Notes: generated by a model from the letters alone, not told the origin. 64,000 nt of DNA from Actinomucor elegans (GCA_026027325.1 JAMSLZ010000010.1:124001-188000); one strand, 5' to 3'; shown: positions 15,992 to 32,457, counted from the first letter of the stretch. A program made the numbers and translations.

Positions 15992-16637
15992 TTGAGTACG
16001 TTGGTTAATATCATAACGAAAAATGCTTACCTGTGTGGGGTTCCAACGTTCCTATAAAGAGAAAGTTTTAATACATTTAAATAACATCTCTAGTAGTCTC
16101 ATTTATTACCTCTGCCTTTTCTCCACTAACAGGATCTTCTCCAGGAGGATGAAGAATTGAAATACAAAGTCTTCCATCAGGGTAAACTATCAAGTATTTT
16201 AGGGGAAATAATAAGGGATATCCGACAACTGTACTTACCATTAGGGTGGTAGAATTCGTTATTAAATCGAAAAGTAGGAGGATTGAAAGGATAATCATCT
16301 GGAAAGGTCATTGTAGCCTATTATTTGTTTGATGAATGTAAAGAAACGAAAGGTGTAACAATTCTTACCTTGAAATATCCTCCTTCATACATCGTTTTAG
16401 GCGAACCGATAAGTGCAACATCCCTATAATACGCTTAGTCGATCTGCTTAGAAAATGACCTAATAATGCAGTACCATTCAAAGATGTTATCTTCCTTTAG
16501 ATCAACTACGAATCCCGGGACGGGGCTTCGTGTCAATTCTAATAAAATTCAAGGTACAGTGAGTTACTCATACTATACAGTTTGCTCCAATGTATACCTT
16601 TAAATTGTCTTTGTAAAATGTTTGCGGCTGAGGCCAT
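15466..16637 (-). CDS. CDC34: Ubiquitin-conjugating enzyme E2, Cdc34 type
   Basis: This is the E2 that works with SCF ubiquitin ligases to mark cell-cycle regulators for destruction. The - strand exons, in order, are 16637-16598, 16538-16475, 16423-16369, 16317-16239, 16186-16110, 16051-16031, 15949-15940, 15887-15771, 15717-15609 and 15538-15466, giving 214 aa. The UBC fold is complete: YHPN precedes the catalytic Cys87 in GRLCISILH. The acidic loop insertion GEDPVSGEKAEERW is the hallmark of Cdc34/Ube2R. The words NPTQSVESVLVSIISLL and SPANVDA follow, and the tail is NFWYESGDESDF then DDDDYDDEDED. The 21-nt exon 6 and 10-nt exon 7 are required: only with both does the ERWNPTQSVESVL segment appear and stay in frame. 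Intron 6 contains a 31-nt T tract (sense strand) just before its acceptor. Acidic-tail length is shorter than in yeast Cdc34. Confidence 0.93.
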
Positions 16638-17060
16638 TGTTTATTCTTTACAAGATATAAAAGTAAATCGTATAGGCTAGTTTATAAGAGTATTGAATGA
16701 AAGAAGAAAAAAAAAAGGAAAAGTGTGGTGTAAAGGGATAAAGACTTGGACGATTGACCTCCACGTGACTCACGTTTTATTGGTGTCATTGAGTCGGAGC
16801 AAGAACCAGAGGATAATGGTTGGTACCAAAACATATCTTAGGGGCTAAAGATTCCTTTGGCGCAAGAAGCGTACCAAAAGGGATCATTTCTTTCCAGACT
16901 CATAAAATTCCTAATACAGCCTGTTTGTTGTTATTGTTTTTGTCAGTCAATGAATTAGGAAATTACTTGATGCTGCAGCTGTAATCTCTTTACATAGTAA
17001 ACGTAAAATTAAAGCGCGTATTTTGGCCGAGAACTGTCAAAAATTCGCAGTTTAAATTTC

Positions 17061-17099
17061 CATAGCAACCGGCATAGCAACCAAACTCTTGTTGCTAAG
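17061..17099. promoter_or_regulatory. Clustered RFX-like half-sites
   Basis: CATAGCAACC occurs twice in tandem (17061-17082), and GTTGCTAAG lies in the opposite orientation at 17091. RFX-family factors bind X-boxes built from GTTGCYA half-sites. That they regulate VMA1 or CDC34 is inference. Confidence 0.35.
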
Positions 17100-17313
17100 A
17101 ATCTCGGAATTTGGTAACCAAGGCGTTGTGACGTACTTCTGTCGGAGTTTATATTGCGATCCGCTGTTTCAAATCTCGCTTTGGCCGAGAATTCGAAACG
17201 CTGATTAGCGAGTAAGAGACACATAAAGTTTCCCCTTGACACACTTTTACTTTTTTTTTACCATCTCGAGCTTTTTTTTCTTCAATTTCAATTTGTATAA
17301 AGGTAAAACACGA

Positions 17314-17321
17314 TATAAAAG
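17314..17321 (+). promoter_or_regulatory. TATA-like box of VMA1
   Basis: TATAAAAG lies about 69 bp before the VMA1 start codon, a usual distance for this genome's promoters. Confidence 0.45.
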
Positions 17322-17382
17322 GGTGTGGCAAGTTACTAATACATGTATTCTTGTTGGTCTCGGTTAGTAAAGTAAAAAAAAA

Positions 17383-19681
17383 ATGGTGAGTTATCTATTA
17401 TAACTTGCTTTAGCGTTATATTGATATCTGTTTCATTAGGCTGGAGCACTTGAAAACGCACAAAACGAATTACCTAGAATTAGAGACCATGAACGCGAGT
17501 CCGATTTCGGTTCCATCTTTTCTGTTTCCGGTCCTGGTAAGACTCATCTCATTATACTCACGTAAACTTTCTAAACCCATTATTTAATAGTCGTTGTTGC
17601 CGAAAACATGCGTGGTTCTGCCATGTACGAGTTGGTAAGCTTAGATTTTAGGATAAAAGCTATCTTACTGATACACTGTACAGGTTCGTGTCGGTCATAC
17701 TGAGCTTGTAGGTGAAGTTATTCGTATTGATGGTGATAAGACTACCATTCAAGTTTACGAAGAAACTGGTAAGCGCATTTTTTTTAAAGTGTTTCAGGTT
17801 CGTGTCGCTTATACTTGTTAAATTAAAGGTGGTTTAACCGTCGGTGATCCAGTCTTGAGATCTGGTAAACCTTTATCTGTTGAGCTTGGTCCTGGTAAGA
17901 ACATAAAGACGCGTCTATACTTTGTTACTTATCTATATGTTAGGTTTAATGTCAAACATTTATGACGGCATTCAGCGTCCGCTCAAGGTAAAACCAGCAA
18001 AAATGCTAAAATAGATAGACAGTTAACATTACTACTATTAGGCTATTCAAGAGTACTCTCAAAGTATCTATATTCCTCGTGGTATTTCCACTCCTGCATT
18101 GGACAAGTCCTTTGGTTGGGACTTTGAACCCATCAACTTCCAAGTAATTACAATATATATATATATATACAAATATGATAGACGCGCATTAACCTCCAAT
18201 TGATAGGTTGGTGATCATATTACCGGTGGTGATATCTACGGTAAAGTCTATGAAAACTCGCTTGTCAGCATTCACAACATTATGTTGCCTCCTAAATGTC
18301 TCGGTACTATCACTTATATCGCACCCAAGGGTCAATACACTCTGGAAGATGTTGTTCTTGAGACTGAATTTGAAGGCGAAACTACCAAACATACCATGAG
18401 ACAGCTCTGGCCTGTTCGTTCTCCTCGTCCTGTTGCAGAAAAGTTGTCTGCCAACCATCCTTTATTGACAGGTCAGCGTGTTTTGGATTCTCTTTTCCCT
18501 TGTGTCCAAGGTGGTACTACTGCTATTCCTGGTGCTTTTGGTTGTGGTAAAACTGTCATTTCTCAATCTCTTTCCAAGTATTCCAACTCTGATATTATTA
18601 TCTACGTTGGTTGTAAGTATTTGTGCATCTAATATTCGATAACATTATACTCATTTTTTGTTTCATAGGTGGTGAACGTGGTAACGAAATGGCTGAAGTA
18701 TTGATGGATTTCCCTGAACTTTCAATCGATATTGATGGTCGTAAGGAATCTATCATGAAGCGTACTACTCTAGTCGCCAACACTTCCAACATGCCTGTCG
18801 CTGCTCGTGAAGCTTCTATCTATACTGGTATTACTCTTTCTGAATACTTCCGTGATATGGGTAAGAACGTTGCCATGATGGCTGATTCTACTTCCCGTTG
18901 GGCCGAAGCTCTTCGTGAAATTTCTGGTCGTCTTGCTGAAATGCCTGCTGATTCTGGTTATCCTGCTTATCTTGGTGCTCGTCTTGCTTCTTTCTATGAA
19001 CGTGCTGGTAGAGCTACCTGTCTTGGTAACCCTAGTCGTGAAGGTAGTGTTACTGTTGTCGGTGCCGTTTCTCCTCCCGGTGGTGATTTCTCTGATCCTG
19101 TCACTGCTTCCACTCTTGGTATTGTTCAAGTCTTTTGGGGTCTCGATAAGAAGCTTGCTCAACGTAAGCATTTCCCTTCAGTCAACTGGAATCTGTCTTA
19201 TTCCAAGTATATGAAGGTTCTTGAACCTTACTACGAAAAGAATGACCCTGAATATATCCACCTTCGTGATAAGTGTAAGGAAATCCTCCAAATGGAGGAA
19301 AATCTTTCCGAAATCGTTCAGCTGGTCGGCAAGTCTGGTTTGAACGAATCTGATAAGATCACTTTGGAAGTTGCTCAAATTATCAAGGATGATTTCCTTC
19401 AACAAAACGGTTACAGTAACTATGATCGTTACTGTCCTTTCTTCAAGACAACTTGGATGTTGCGTAACATGATTGGTTTCTATGATCGTGCTACACACGC
19501 TGTTGAATCTTCCAACAACCAAATTACTTGGTCCAAGATTCGTGAATCTATGGGTGATATCATTTACAAGTTGTCTTCTATGAAGTTTGAAGATCCTGCT
19601 GATGGTGAAGACGTTCTTGTTGAAAAGTATAGCGCTCTTTACAAGGAGATCGAATCCAAGTTCAGTGATCTTGAAGCTTAA
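17383..19681 (+). CDS. VMA1: V-type proton ATPase catalytic subunit A
   Basis: This is the ATP-hydrolysing subunit of the V1 sector that acidifies the vacuole and endosomes. Exons are 17383-17385 (ATG alone), 17440-17536, 17591-17634, 17684-17768, 17829-17894, 17944-17987, 18042-18143, 18207-18612 and 18669-19681, giving 619 aa, the normal mature length. The Walker A motif GAFGCGKT is near residue 257. [11 protein letters not shown], the catalytic-glutamate region, follows at 285-295. [21 protein letters not shown] and the [10 protein letters not shown] segment are intact. No intein is present. The last intron splits Cys283 after its first base, the residue that follows the intein in S. cerevisiae VMA1. 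The gene diverges from CDC34. The ATG-only first exon is supported by the GTGAGT donor directly after ATG and by [22 protein letters not shown] reading straight into the family N-terminus. Confidence 0.96.
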
Positions 19682-21605
19682 ATATCTGTTTTTTTTACCC
19701 TTTTGAAAAAATAAAATATATTTTTTTTGTCATATTAAACTATCTGAGTTACTGGAATCATGGCAATAATCAATATGAAAGCATAGAATCAAGCTCTTTT
19801 ACATCATATTGCCGCATCACACCTTACTAGAGAGAATTTCAGTTATATAGATAGAAAAAGTTTGGGAGAGATGCATGAGCATAACATTAGGCTACTAATT
19901 ACTCAAGCTTAATTAACTATCGAAATATATTCTTCGATAAAGGTTCTAACAGAGACAGTATTATATTTTGCGCATTAAGGACTAATCACATGAGACATTA
20001 AATCATGATCAGTTGAGAGATGATTTATAAATCATTTGATCTATTTAACAAAAGCGCTATGTCGCTGGGGATTATAAAGACCTTTATCTTTTCAATTCGC
20101 CATCTTAACAATAGTGCGTTCAAAAAGAACATACTTGTTTTTACAGACACGCCAAAAGTCGAAACTATAGCCTACTTTTGTGTTGAGGCAGACGTGTTTG
20201 TTTAATTTGAAGACTTTTGTTGAGGGCGCTACGACGTCGAGCATGGTGTTCAATCATTACCAGTCAATGAAACCAGCACTGCTAATCGGCTGTTGTATTG
20301 CTTCACGTTCAAAAGCGTTTTGCAAACGAAGCACGAATTACTAATACAAACAATTGTAGAAACTATACTAAACACGATAGTAACCTTTTATCAATACAAA
20401 AGAAAAATTATCATTTAATACATGATAATGGCAACTAGCCAGTATAATGTAACATTGCTTAAGCCTTGTACGTGATATATTTTGCACTTTCTTCTCTAAT
20501 CAATTGTCTTTATTATTTCACGGCATGCTTTATGTCTATAAAATACCGTTAATATCGCTTAGTTGAGAGCTAATCGCCTACCTGAAAGTATAGCCAATAC
20601 GTATTGAAATGATGGGGGTCTTTGCAAGTTGCTTGGGAATGATCAACATTCAATATTAAATATTTGCATGTACGCTCTGTTACATCTGGCCTGCGTATAG
20701 AATCCTAGTTATTGGCTAATAGTAATAATAAAATTCTCCAGTCCAACAAGATTAAGCCCACTATGCCTAATATTGCACTCGCCATCGCAATAAAAATTTA
20801 TTGAAAATTGACTAGTAAACCAATTGCTTAAAAAAAATAGGCGAATTACGTATCGCACGTAGAATAACTGCTTCTTTGTACAAATGAAAGACGATACCGT
20901 TCTCTTTCATTCTTTGCATAAAAGATATAAAAGCTAAATTGCTTCAACTCGGTTTGCTGATGTTGATCACACAGGTATCTGTAGCTACAGCCCAGTGGTG
21001 ATAAAACTAAATGCTTTGGTGTTTTCATTATGAGTACTTGTAACGAAGAGAATTGTCCTTTATATTTTGGAAACATGTCTCACCTTTCCACCATATTTAA
21101 CGAAAGTACTTGGAACGGACCCGTATTAGGATAGTGTCCTTTAAAATTGATTGTAAATGTATATGCACAACGTTAACTGGTTTTATACTACGCAAGAACT
21201 TGCAAGATAATAACGTATTAACTTATTATAAGCCTTTATAAATGACCCAAAACTTCAGATCAACGGATCCCATTCTAGTATTAGTATAAACACCTGCGGT
21301 ACAATTTGGAACTTCTACCCTTCGGATAACCAGAGTCAATATGATTCAGGTCAAAATTTGTTCAGCTTAATAATGAAGATCCACATGGTAATTCCATTCT
21401 CATGCCAAAAAGTACGCTCATAACGTAGTATAGCAAGCTGGCCAACAATACTTGTCCTAAACGAGCTTCTAAATAATGGAATTGGCAGCGTCTCAGACGC
21501 TGTCTTGGCTCGAAGGCATATGATGAGACAAACATCCAGTACTTGAATCCATAGCCAGAAGATTAAACCTAACAAAATGATCAGTACCTTAATGAGGTCT
21601 CTACC

Positions 21606-21669
21606 AGATGCACTGCCTCATTCTAAGCATGGATTAGTAATCGATTGATATCTATTTCTGTCAATATGG
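21606..21669 (-). repeat. Dispersed ~65-bp repeat, degenerate copy
   Basis: On the - strand it shares the tail half of the family (AGATGCACTGCCTCATTCT and CATGGATTAGTAATC on the + strand). The TCTCGG end is poorly kept. Confidence 0.4.
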
Positions 21670-21895
21670 TTCTCTCTCCCAATCTTGATTTAACACCGTA
21701 TCTGATTAATGCTGAATGTTCAAAATAAATTACTCATTTGCTGAAATCTTAATTTGGATCTGTATAATTATATTTCTGCTGCATCATGTGATGTTAATAG
21801 GGAAAATATGCCATTAATGGATAATCAAATATTAGCGAGATCTTGAATGATACAAAATTAATAGCCGTGATGAAACAGACGCTTTAGTAGAAGAA

Positions 21896-21959
21896 ACAGC
21901 TCATTCTGAGTATGTACTATAAATTAATCAGGACAATTGGCCGAGGTCAATCAAGATCG
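21896..21959 (-). repeat. Dispersed ~65-bp repeat, degenerate copy
   Basis: The + strand reads CAGCTCATTCTGAG, a TACTA word, CAGGACAATTGGCCGAGGTC and AAGATCG. This is the reverse complement of the family's TCTCGGCCAAATGTCGCAT to TTCAGAATGAACC order. Confidence 0.5.
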
Positions 21960-22286
21960 CTGGTATAGGCCGTATTTTTTTATTTTTTATAGAAACGTAT
22001 GTATTGGCCTTTGTCTATTACTTGTTATAGTACGGATACATACTATACTATAAAGCGCCTCTTTCATCTTTATATTCTGAAGTGCCATATGTGACATAAA
22101 GGTAAGTTATAAGATGGTATAAACTCAAGCAGCAATGTTACTCATAGATATAAATTGAAGGCACGCTTCATTGCATCAAATGGACTGATGGATATAAACA
22201 GAAATTCAGGAACTTCCCTTTATATCAAGAGTTAAACAAATCTTCATTTCTCTTGGCATCAGTTTAGCAAACCTATCTGTTGAATA

Positions 22287-22448
22287 TTGGTTTTTTCCAA
22301 ACGGTTTGCGCATCAGATTTTTTTTTTTGCGCTCCGAATTTTTTTTTTTGCGTCCCCGAATTTTTTTTTTGCGCACAAGGATTTAATTTTTTGCGTACCT
22401 AGTTTTTTTTTTTGCGCATCAGATTTTTTCAGTTTGCGCATAAGTTTT
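22287..22448 (+). repeat. Left terminal inverted repeat, copy 1
   Basis: The repeat contains GCG words at 22308, 22329, 22350, 22371, 22393, 22414 and 22436, followed by ACG at 22457 just outside the perfect part. Most are preceded by a T-rich run. The outer 14 bp (TTGG, six T, CCAA) is itself an inverted repeat. Confidence 0.95.
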
Positions 22449-22493
22449 TTTAGTTTACGTGCTTGTTCTTTTCTCAAGTTTTTTAAAGTAAAA

Positions 22494-23954
22494 ATGTGTA
22501 ATAATGTTCCCCATGAATACATGCATTGCTTCAACATTATTGATGAAATTCCTGAAGTTACTGCAATGGAAGTAGAAGAAGAAGTTCAAATGGATTTGTA
22601 TGAAACCACTGCCTTAGAATGGCACGAATGGCAACTAGGTGTAGATGAGAAGAAGCCTGTCAAAGAAGCTGAGCCAGACATAAAAAGGATAATGGATTTC
22701 GGTAGCTTTCAGGCTTTTCTCAAGTATTCACAAGAAACGCCTATAGCTAGTCAACAAGAGGCGACAACGAGTCAACAAGTAGTAGAAAGTAAACTAAGAA
22801 CCGCCTCCAAGACTACGACTGCTAAAAAGACCAGAGGCCCATATCGCTCTTACTCAGCACTTCAAGTACAAGAACTGCTTGATCTTGTCATCGAACAAGG
22901 GATGTCTGCAAGACAAGCAGGACTAACTGTGGGTATCGTTGTAAGAACAGCCCAACATTATGTGAAAACATACAAAGATGATGAGGAGAAGCGTTTGCCA
23001 GGTACCAAAAAAGTATCACGTCTGGGAGGGAATAATCGGAAGCTTGAGCCAAAGCATACCGACTTCCTTTGTCAATATTATGACACTGCTGCTGCCGCTG
23101 TTTTATGGGAGGCAAGAGATGCATTACTTTCCGCTTTCCCAGACATTCAGTCGATCACCCTTTCCGGTCTTCATAAGCATCTTGTTCAGCATGCGTCCCT
23201 CACCCTCAAGAAGTTGGATAAAATTGTTGCTGCGAGGAATTCTGAGAATACTTTAAAGCAACGAAGAGAGAGAGTATTGGAGTGGATGGGTGATAAGGAA
23301 ATGAATTGGTTTGGCAACTGCGTTTTTATTGACGAGGCAGGATTTAATATGCACATCAGACGAAATTTCGGTAGATCCAAGCGGGGACTACCAGCTAAAA
23401 TCGTACTTCCTTCAAACAGGGGAATTACGATCACTATAATTGGGGCAATATGCGAGAAAGGAGTTATTGACTTAACTTTGCGCAAGCCAAAGGCTGTCCA
23501 GAAGAAAGGCGCTTCCAATAAGAAGAGAAAGAGAGATGATGGTGAAGCAGCTGAAGTATCGAAGGCAAACGCAAGAATTGGTACACGAAGCGAGCACTTC
23601 TTGCAATTTATCAGTAATGTTATGGATACACTTGATGAGCATGAAATGTCTGGTCGCTATCTTATCTTAGATAACGCTGCTATACACAAAGTCGCTGCTG
23701 TCCAAGAACTCATTGAAAGTCGCGGATATAAAGCTGTTTACTTGCCTCCTTACTCACCTTTCCTAAATCCAATTGAACTTTTTTGGTCGAAAGTTAAAGC
23801 TGGCGTAAAGAGAGACTGTCTCACAGCAACAGATAATTTGAGTGCTAGGATTATTGAGTCAGCAAAACAGGTTACTGTGGAAGACTGTCACAACTGGATT
23901 AAGCATTCTGTTTCATTTTTTGATAGGTGTTTGACTCTTGAGCCAATGCTTTAG
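22494..23954 (+). CDS. Transposase, IS630/Tc1/mariner DDE (DD34E), copy 1
   Basis: It cuts and rejoins DNA at the element ends. I chose the ATG at 22494 (486 aa), just inside the inverted repeat. The frame is open further upstream, but only through the repeat. Order of parts: an acidic N-terminus; a helix-turn-helix at about 115-165 (YSALQVQELLDLVIEQGMS, then ARQAGLTVGIVVRTAQHYV); a linker; and the DDE_3 catalytic domain. The acidic residues are Asp280 (FIDEAGFN), Asp393 (LILDNAAIH) and Glu428 (FLNPIELFW), with 34 residues between the last two. The Tc1-type PPYSPFLNPIE motif is intact. A basic KKRKR nuclear-localisation-like patch is near residue 343. The frame has no introns or breaks. Its translation equals that of the second copy throughout. 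Confidence 0.93.
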   Translation: MCNNVPHEYMHCFNIIDEIPEVTAMEVEEEVQMDLYETTALEWHEWQLGVDEKKPVKEAEPDIKRIMDFGSFQAFLKYSQETPIASQQEATTSQQVVESKLRTASKTTTAKKTRGPYRSYSALQVQELLDLVIEQGMSARQAGLTVGIVVRTAQHYVKTYKDDEEKRLPGTKKVSRLGGNNRKLEPKHTDFLCQYYDTAAAAVLWEARDALLSAFPDIQSITLSGLHKHLVQHASLTLKKLDKIVAARNSENTLKQRRERVLEWMGDKEMNWFGNCVFIDEAGFNMHIRRNFGRSKRGLPAKIVLPSNRGITITIIGAICEKGVIDLTLRKPKAVQKKGASNKKRKRDDGEAAEVSKANARIGTRSEHFLQFISNVMDTLDEHEMSGRYLILDNAAIHKVAAVQELIESRGYKAVYLPPYSPFLNPIELFWSKVKAGVKRDCLTATDNLSARIIESAKQVTVEDCHNWIKHSVSFFDRCLTLEPML

Positions 23955-24013
23955 TAAATTATGTTATAAATAAAACTTTTAAAAATCCTGAGAAGAATAA
24001 GCACGCAAACTAG

Positions 24014-24175
24014 AAAACTTATGCGCAAACTGAAAAAATCTGATGCGCAAAAAAAAAAACTAGGTACGCAAAAAATTAAATCCTTGTGCGCAAAAAAAAA
24101 ATTCGGGGACGCAAAAAAAAAAATTCGGAGCGCAAAAAAAAAAATCTGATGCGCAAACCGTTTGGAAAAAACCAA
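24014..24175 (-). repeat. Right terminal inverted repeat, copy 1
   Basis: This is the reverse complement of 22287-22448. It extends inward imperfectly to about 23985, where the eighth GCG word is intact (GCACGCAAAC on the + strand). Confidence 0.95.
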
Positions 24176-25075
24176 TATTACAATAGTTTGAATATATCCC
24201 ACCACTCGAGCTTTCTAGGCTGCGGCTTTCTGGGGAATTTGTATTGTACAAGATCAAAAACGCGCATTTAATATTAATACATTAATAAAATCTATATTAA
24301 ACACGATTCTTTACCTAGTGGTGGTATGCTTTTCATAAGAAATTAAATAAACAAACTGAGTATTGGATAACAGAAACTATATACCTTATGAACGACTTGG
24401 CTTCATTTTACACACTTTTATGTTTGTAGCTTGTACGTGCATTGGAAATGACACTGTACGGATCCGTAAATGTTCCAAAATTCAAAGTTTTATTTCTGTT
24501 CCCTGTTGATTTATAAATTCATATTTGGAAGATTTTTCTCGTGGGATTACCGCGGATTACTTGTATAGTTCTCCCTCAGCCAATGAAACCTGCAGTTTGA
24601 ATAAGAGCATTTTCCCAGTCCTTGCTAGCCAATGAAACGCGTTACCTTTTAATTACCGCTTAAAACGCGTAGATATACGCTTCGAGGAATCATCTATGCC
24701 CAACCAAGTGAAAGGATTACAAAGTGGGCGTACTCTAGGTTCTTTGAAACGTTTTGACGGTTTTGTTTGATTGGCTGCCTTGTATAAGAAAAAAAAATTC
24801 TAATACAGTAGACACTTTTTATAATCCCACCCAATCTTAAATTCGTTTAGAATCAAGACTAATCTCTTTTTTGTTTTCTTCTTCAACAAACTCAAGTCTT
24901 TTTCTTTTGTTCTGAAAGAAGGAAAACGTATTGAAAGAGAAACAAAACGAAACCGACAAACAAAGAATATCTCTTTATTTTTATCAACTGGGTAAAAAGA
25001 TAACGCGTACGAGTTTGCTTGGGATTTCAACTAACTTATGGAAAGCTCTTGTTCTAGTGTAAATTTACTTGAGAG
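24176..25075. promoter_or_regulatory. Intergenic region and presumed promoter of the CHD gene
   Basis: It follows the TA duplication of the transposon. The word AGCCAATGAAAC (a CCAAT box) occurs at 24578-24589 and again at 24627-24638. ACGCGT, the core of the MBF cell-cycle box, occurs at 24637, 24665 and 25003. The final 250 bases are a polar, AT-rich leader. Regulation is inferred from motifs alone. Confidence 0.45.
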
Positions 25076-31393
<6,318 letters not shown>

Positions 31394-32457
31394 AAATATA
31401 TATTAAAAAAACGTTTGTCTCAATTACACATGTATATTAACCAGCCATCAATAGAGTTGGGTTACAAGATACAAGTATTTTTTGTAATGCTAGATGCTGG
31501 TTCACTATCCTTATTGCCTATTTGTTTAATTCGTCCAATCATCTCTATATTATATACATTTAGTGTATATACTGTAATACTAGTTCAGACGCGCTTAACT
31601 TGTCAAATGTTCATAAATCATCATAATAGATATATTTACTACTGAGACATAGAGTTCCACATTTATTAGCCAATGATGGTAATCCATTTCTTCGCCAATC
31701 GGAAACGCTTAAAGTCCAAATAATCAAACGTAGATAATTCATCAAAAAAAAAACAAAAAAAAAATAATGCGCTCTCTTTTAGATATACTTTTTTTTTATA
31801 GTTGTAATTTGAAATGAAAAGGCTGTAAAATGCTCCAACACTATTGTTTTTGAAAGATCACTCCATGTTGTATAAATTTTATCAAATATTTGGGCTGAAA
31901 ATATGCGGCTATAATCCTCTGTGGCGACAATTCATATTTTAATAGAAATTTTTTTATATGAAAAAGTTTACAGCTTAAAATTGACATGATGAGCTAGATC
32001 AATGCTTCGATCTCGACCTATCTCGGTCAATAGTCGCATCAGACTAGTAATCTATGTTCAAAATAAGGTGTAGTATCTATTGAAGCCTCAAATTGACTCC
32101 ATTTTAAGCAATACCATATGGACCATTTATAACCACCCTTAACCAAAAAGTCTCGGCTTTGTGATATATTTTCTAATTGGCATCACCAATCCAAAGGATG
32201 ATTATCTAACGTTGTACGTGGCACCAATGTGGCTTCAAAAGAATAACAAGATTTTAAGCCCTGTGATCAAACTAGGCTTGTTTTTCTTTTCTCTATATCA
32301 GGTATAGCTACGGCTGGGAACTCACAAAAGCATGCATATAATACAAACTTGGGCTGATGGTAACTTTATTCTTGGAAATTTACATGATATACATAGTTCT
32401 GGTGAGGTTTGTTATACATAAAGCGGGAAGAAAGCGAATTCATCCCAAAAAAGACAC
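31394..32457. other. Intergenic region between convergent genes
   Basis: The region holds the 3' ends of the CHD gene and of the - strand LEA_2 gene. It also has one dispersed-repeat copy (32020-32084) and A/T runs at 31745-31764. Nothing else is supportable. Confidence 0.5.
32020..32084 (+). repeat. Dispersed ~65-bp repeat copy
   Basis: It reads TATCTCGGTCAATAGTCGCAT, broken here as TATCTCGGTCAA and TAGTCGCATCAG, then ACTAGTAATC and ATGTTCAAAAT in the family order. Confidence 0.55.

Larger units (their letters stand above)
16638..17382. promoter_or_regulatory. Divergent promoter region, CDC34/VMA1
   Basis: About 745 bp separate the two start codons, and transcription leaves in both directions. 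It contains a CACGTG core near 16763 and three GTTGCTA half-sites at 17061-17099. TTTGGCCGAGAA is repeated near 17023 and 17180. On the VMA1 side there is a TATA-like box at 17314. Function is inferred from position. Confidence 0.5.
19682..22286. other. Gene-poor region
   Basis: No gene could be supported. Short frames at 20020-20205 and 20846-21076 lack recognisable motifs and splice context. Two degenerate copies of a dispersed repeat lie at 21606-21669 and 21896-21959. The transposon starts at 22287. Confidence 0.5.
22287..24175 (+). mobile_element. Tc1/mariner-like DNA transposon, copy 1 (1,889 bp)
   Basis: A complete element. Its ends are TTGGTTTTTTCCAAACGG and the exact reverse complement, flanked on both sides by TA (22285-22286 and 24176-24177), the target duplication typical of Tc1/mariner. 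Terminal inverted repeats match perfectly for about 162 bp, including the lengths of several T tracts, and then imperfectly for about 30 bp. One ORF encodes a DD34E transposase. A second copy of identical length lies at 34682-36570 in the opposite orientation. Intact ends, intact ORF and the identical translation of the second copy indicate recent activity. Confidence 0.95.

Noticed and set aside
18600..18680. Intein in VMA1
   Set aside because: The insertion site holds only a 56-nt spliceosomal intron; Walker A and GERGNEM segments are continuous in the spliced protein.
22287..22493. Transposase start at the first base of the transposon (TTG)
   Set aside because: The extra 69 codons are just the T-rich inverted repeat read as protein; the ATG at 22494 lies immediately after it and fits the family length.
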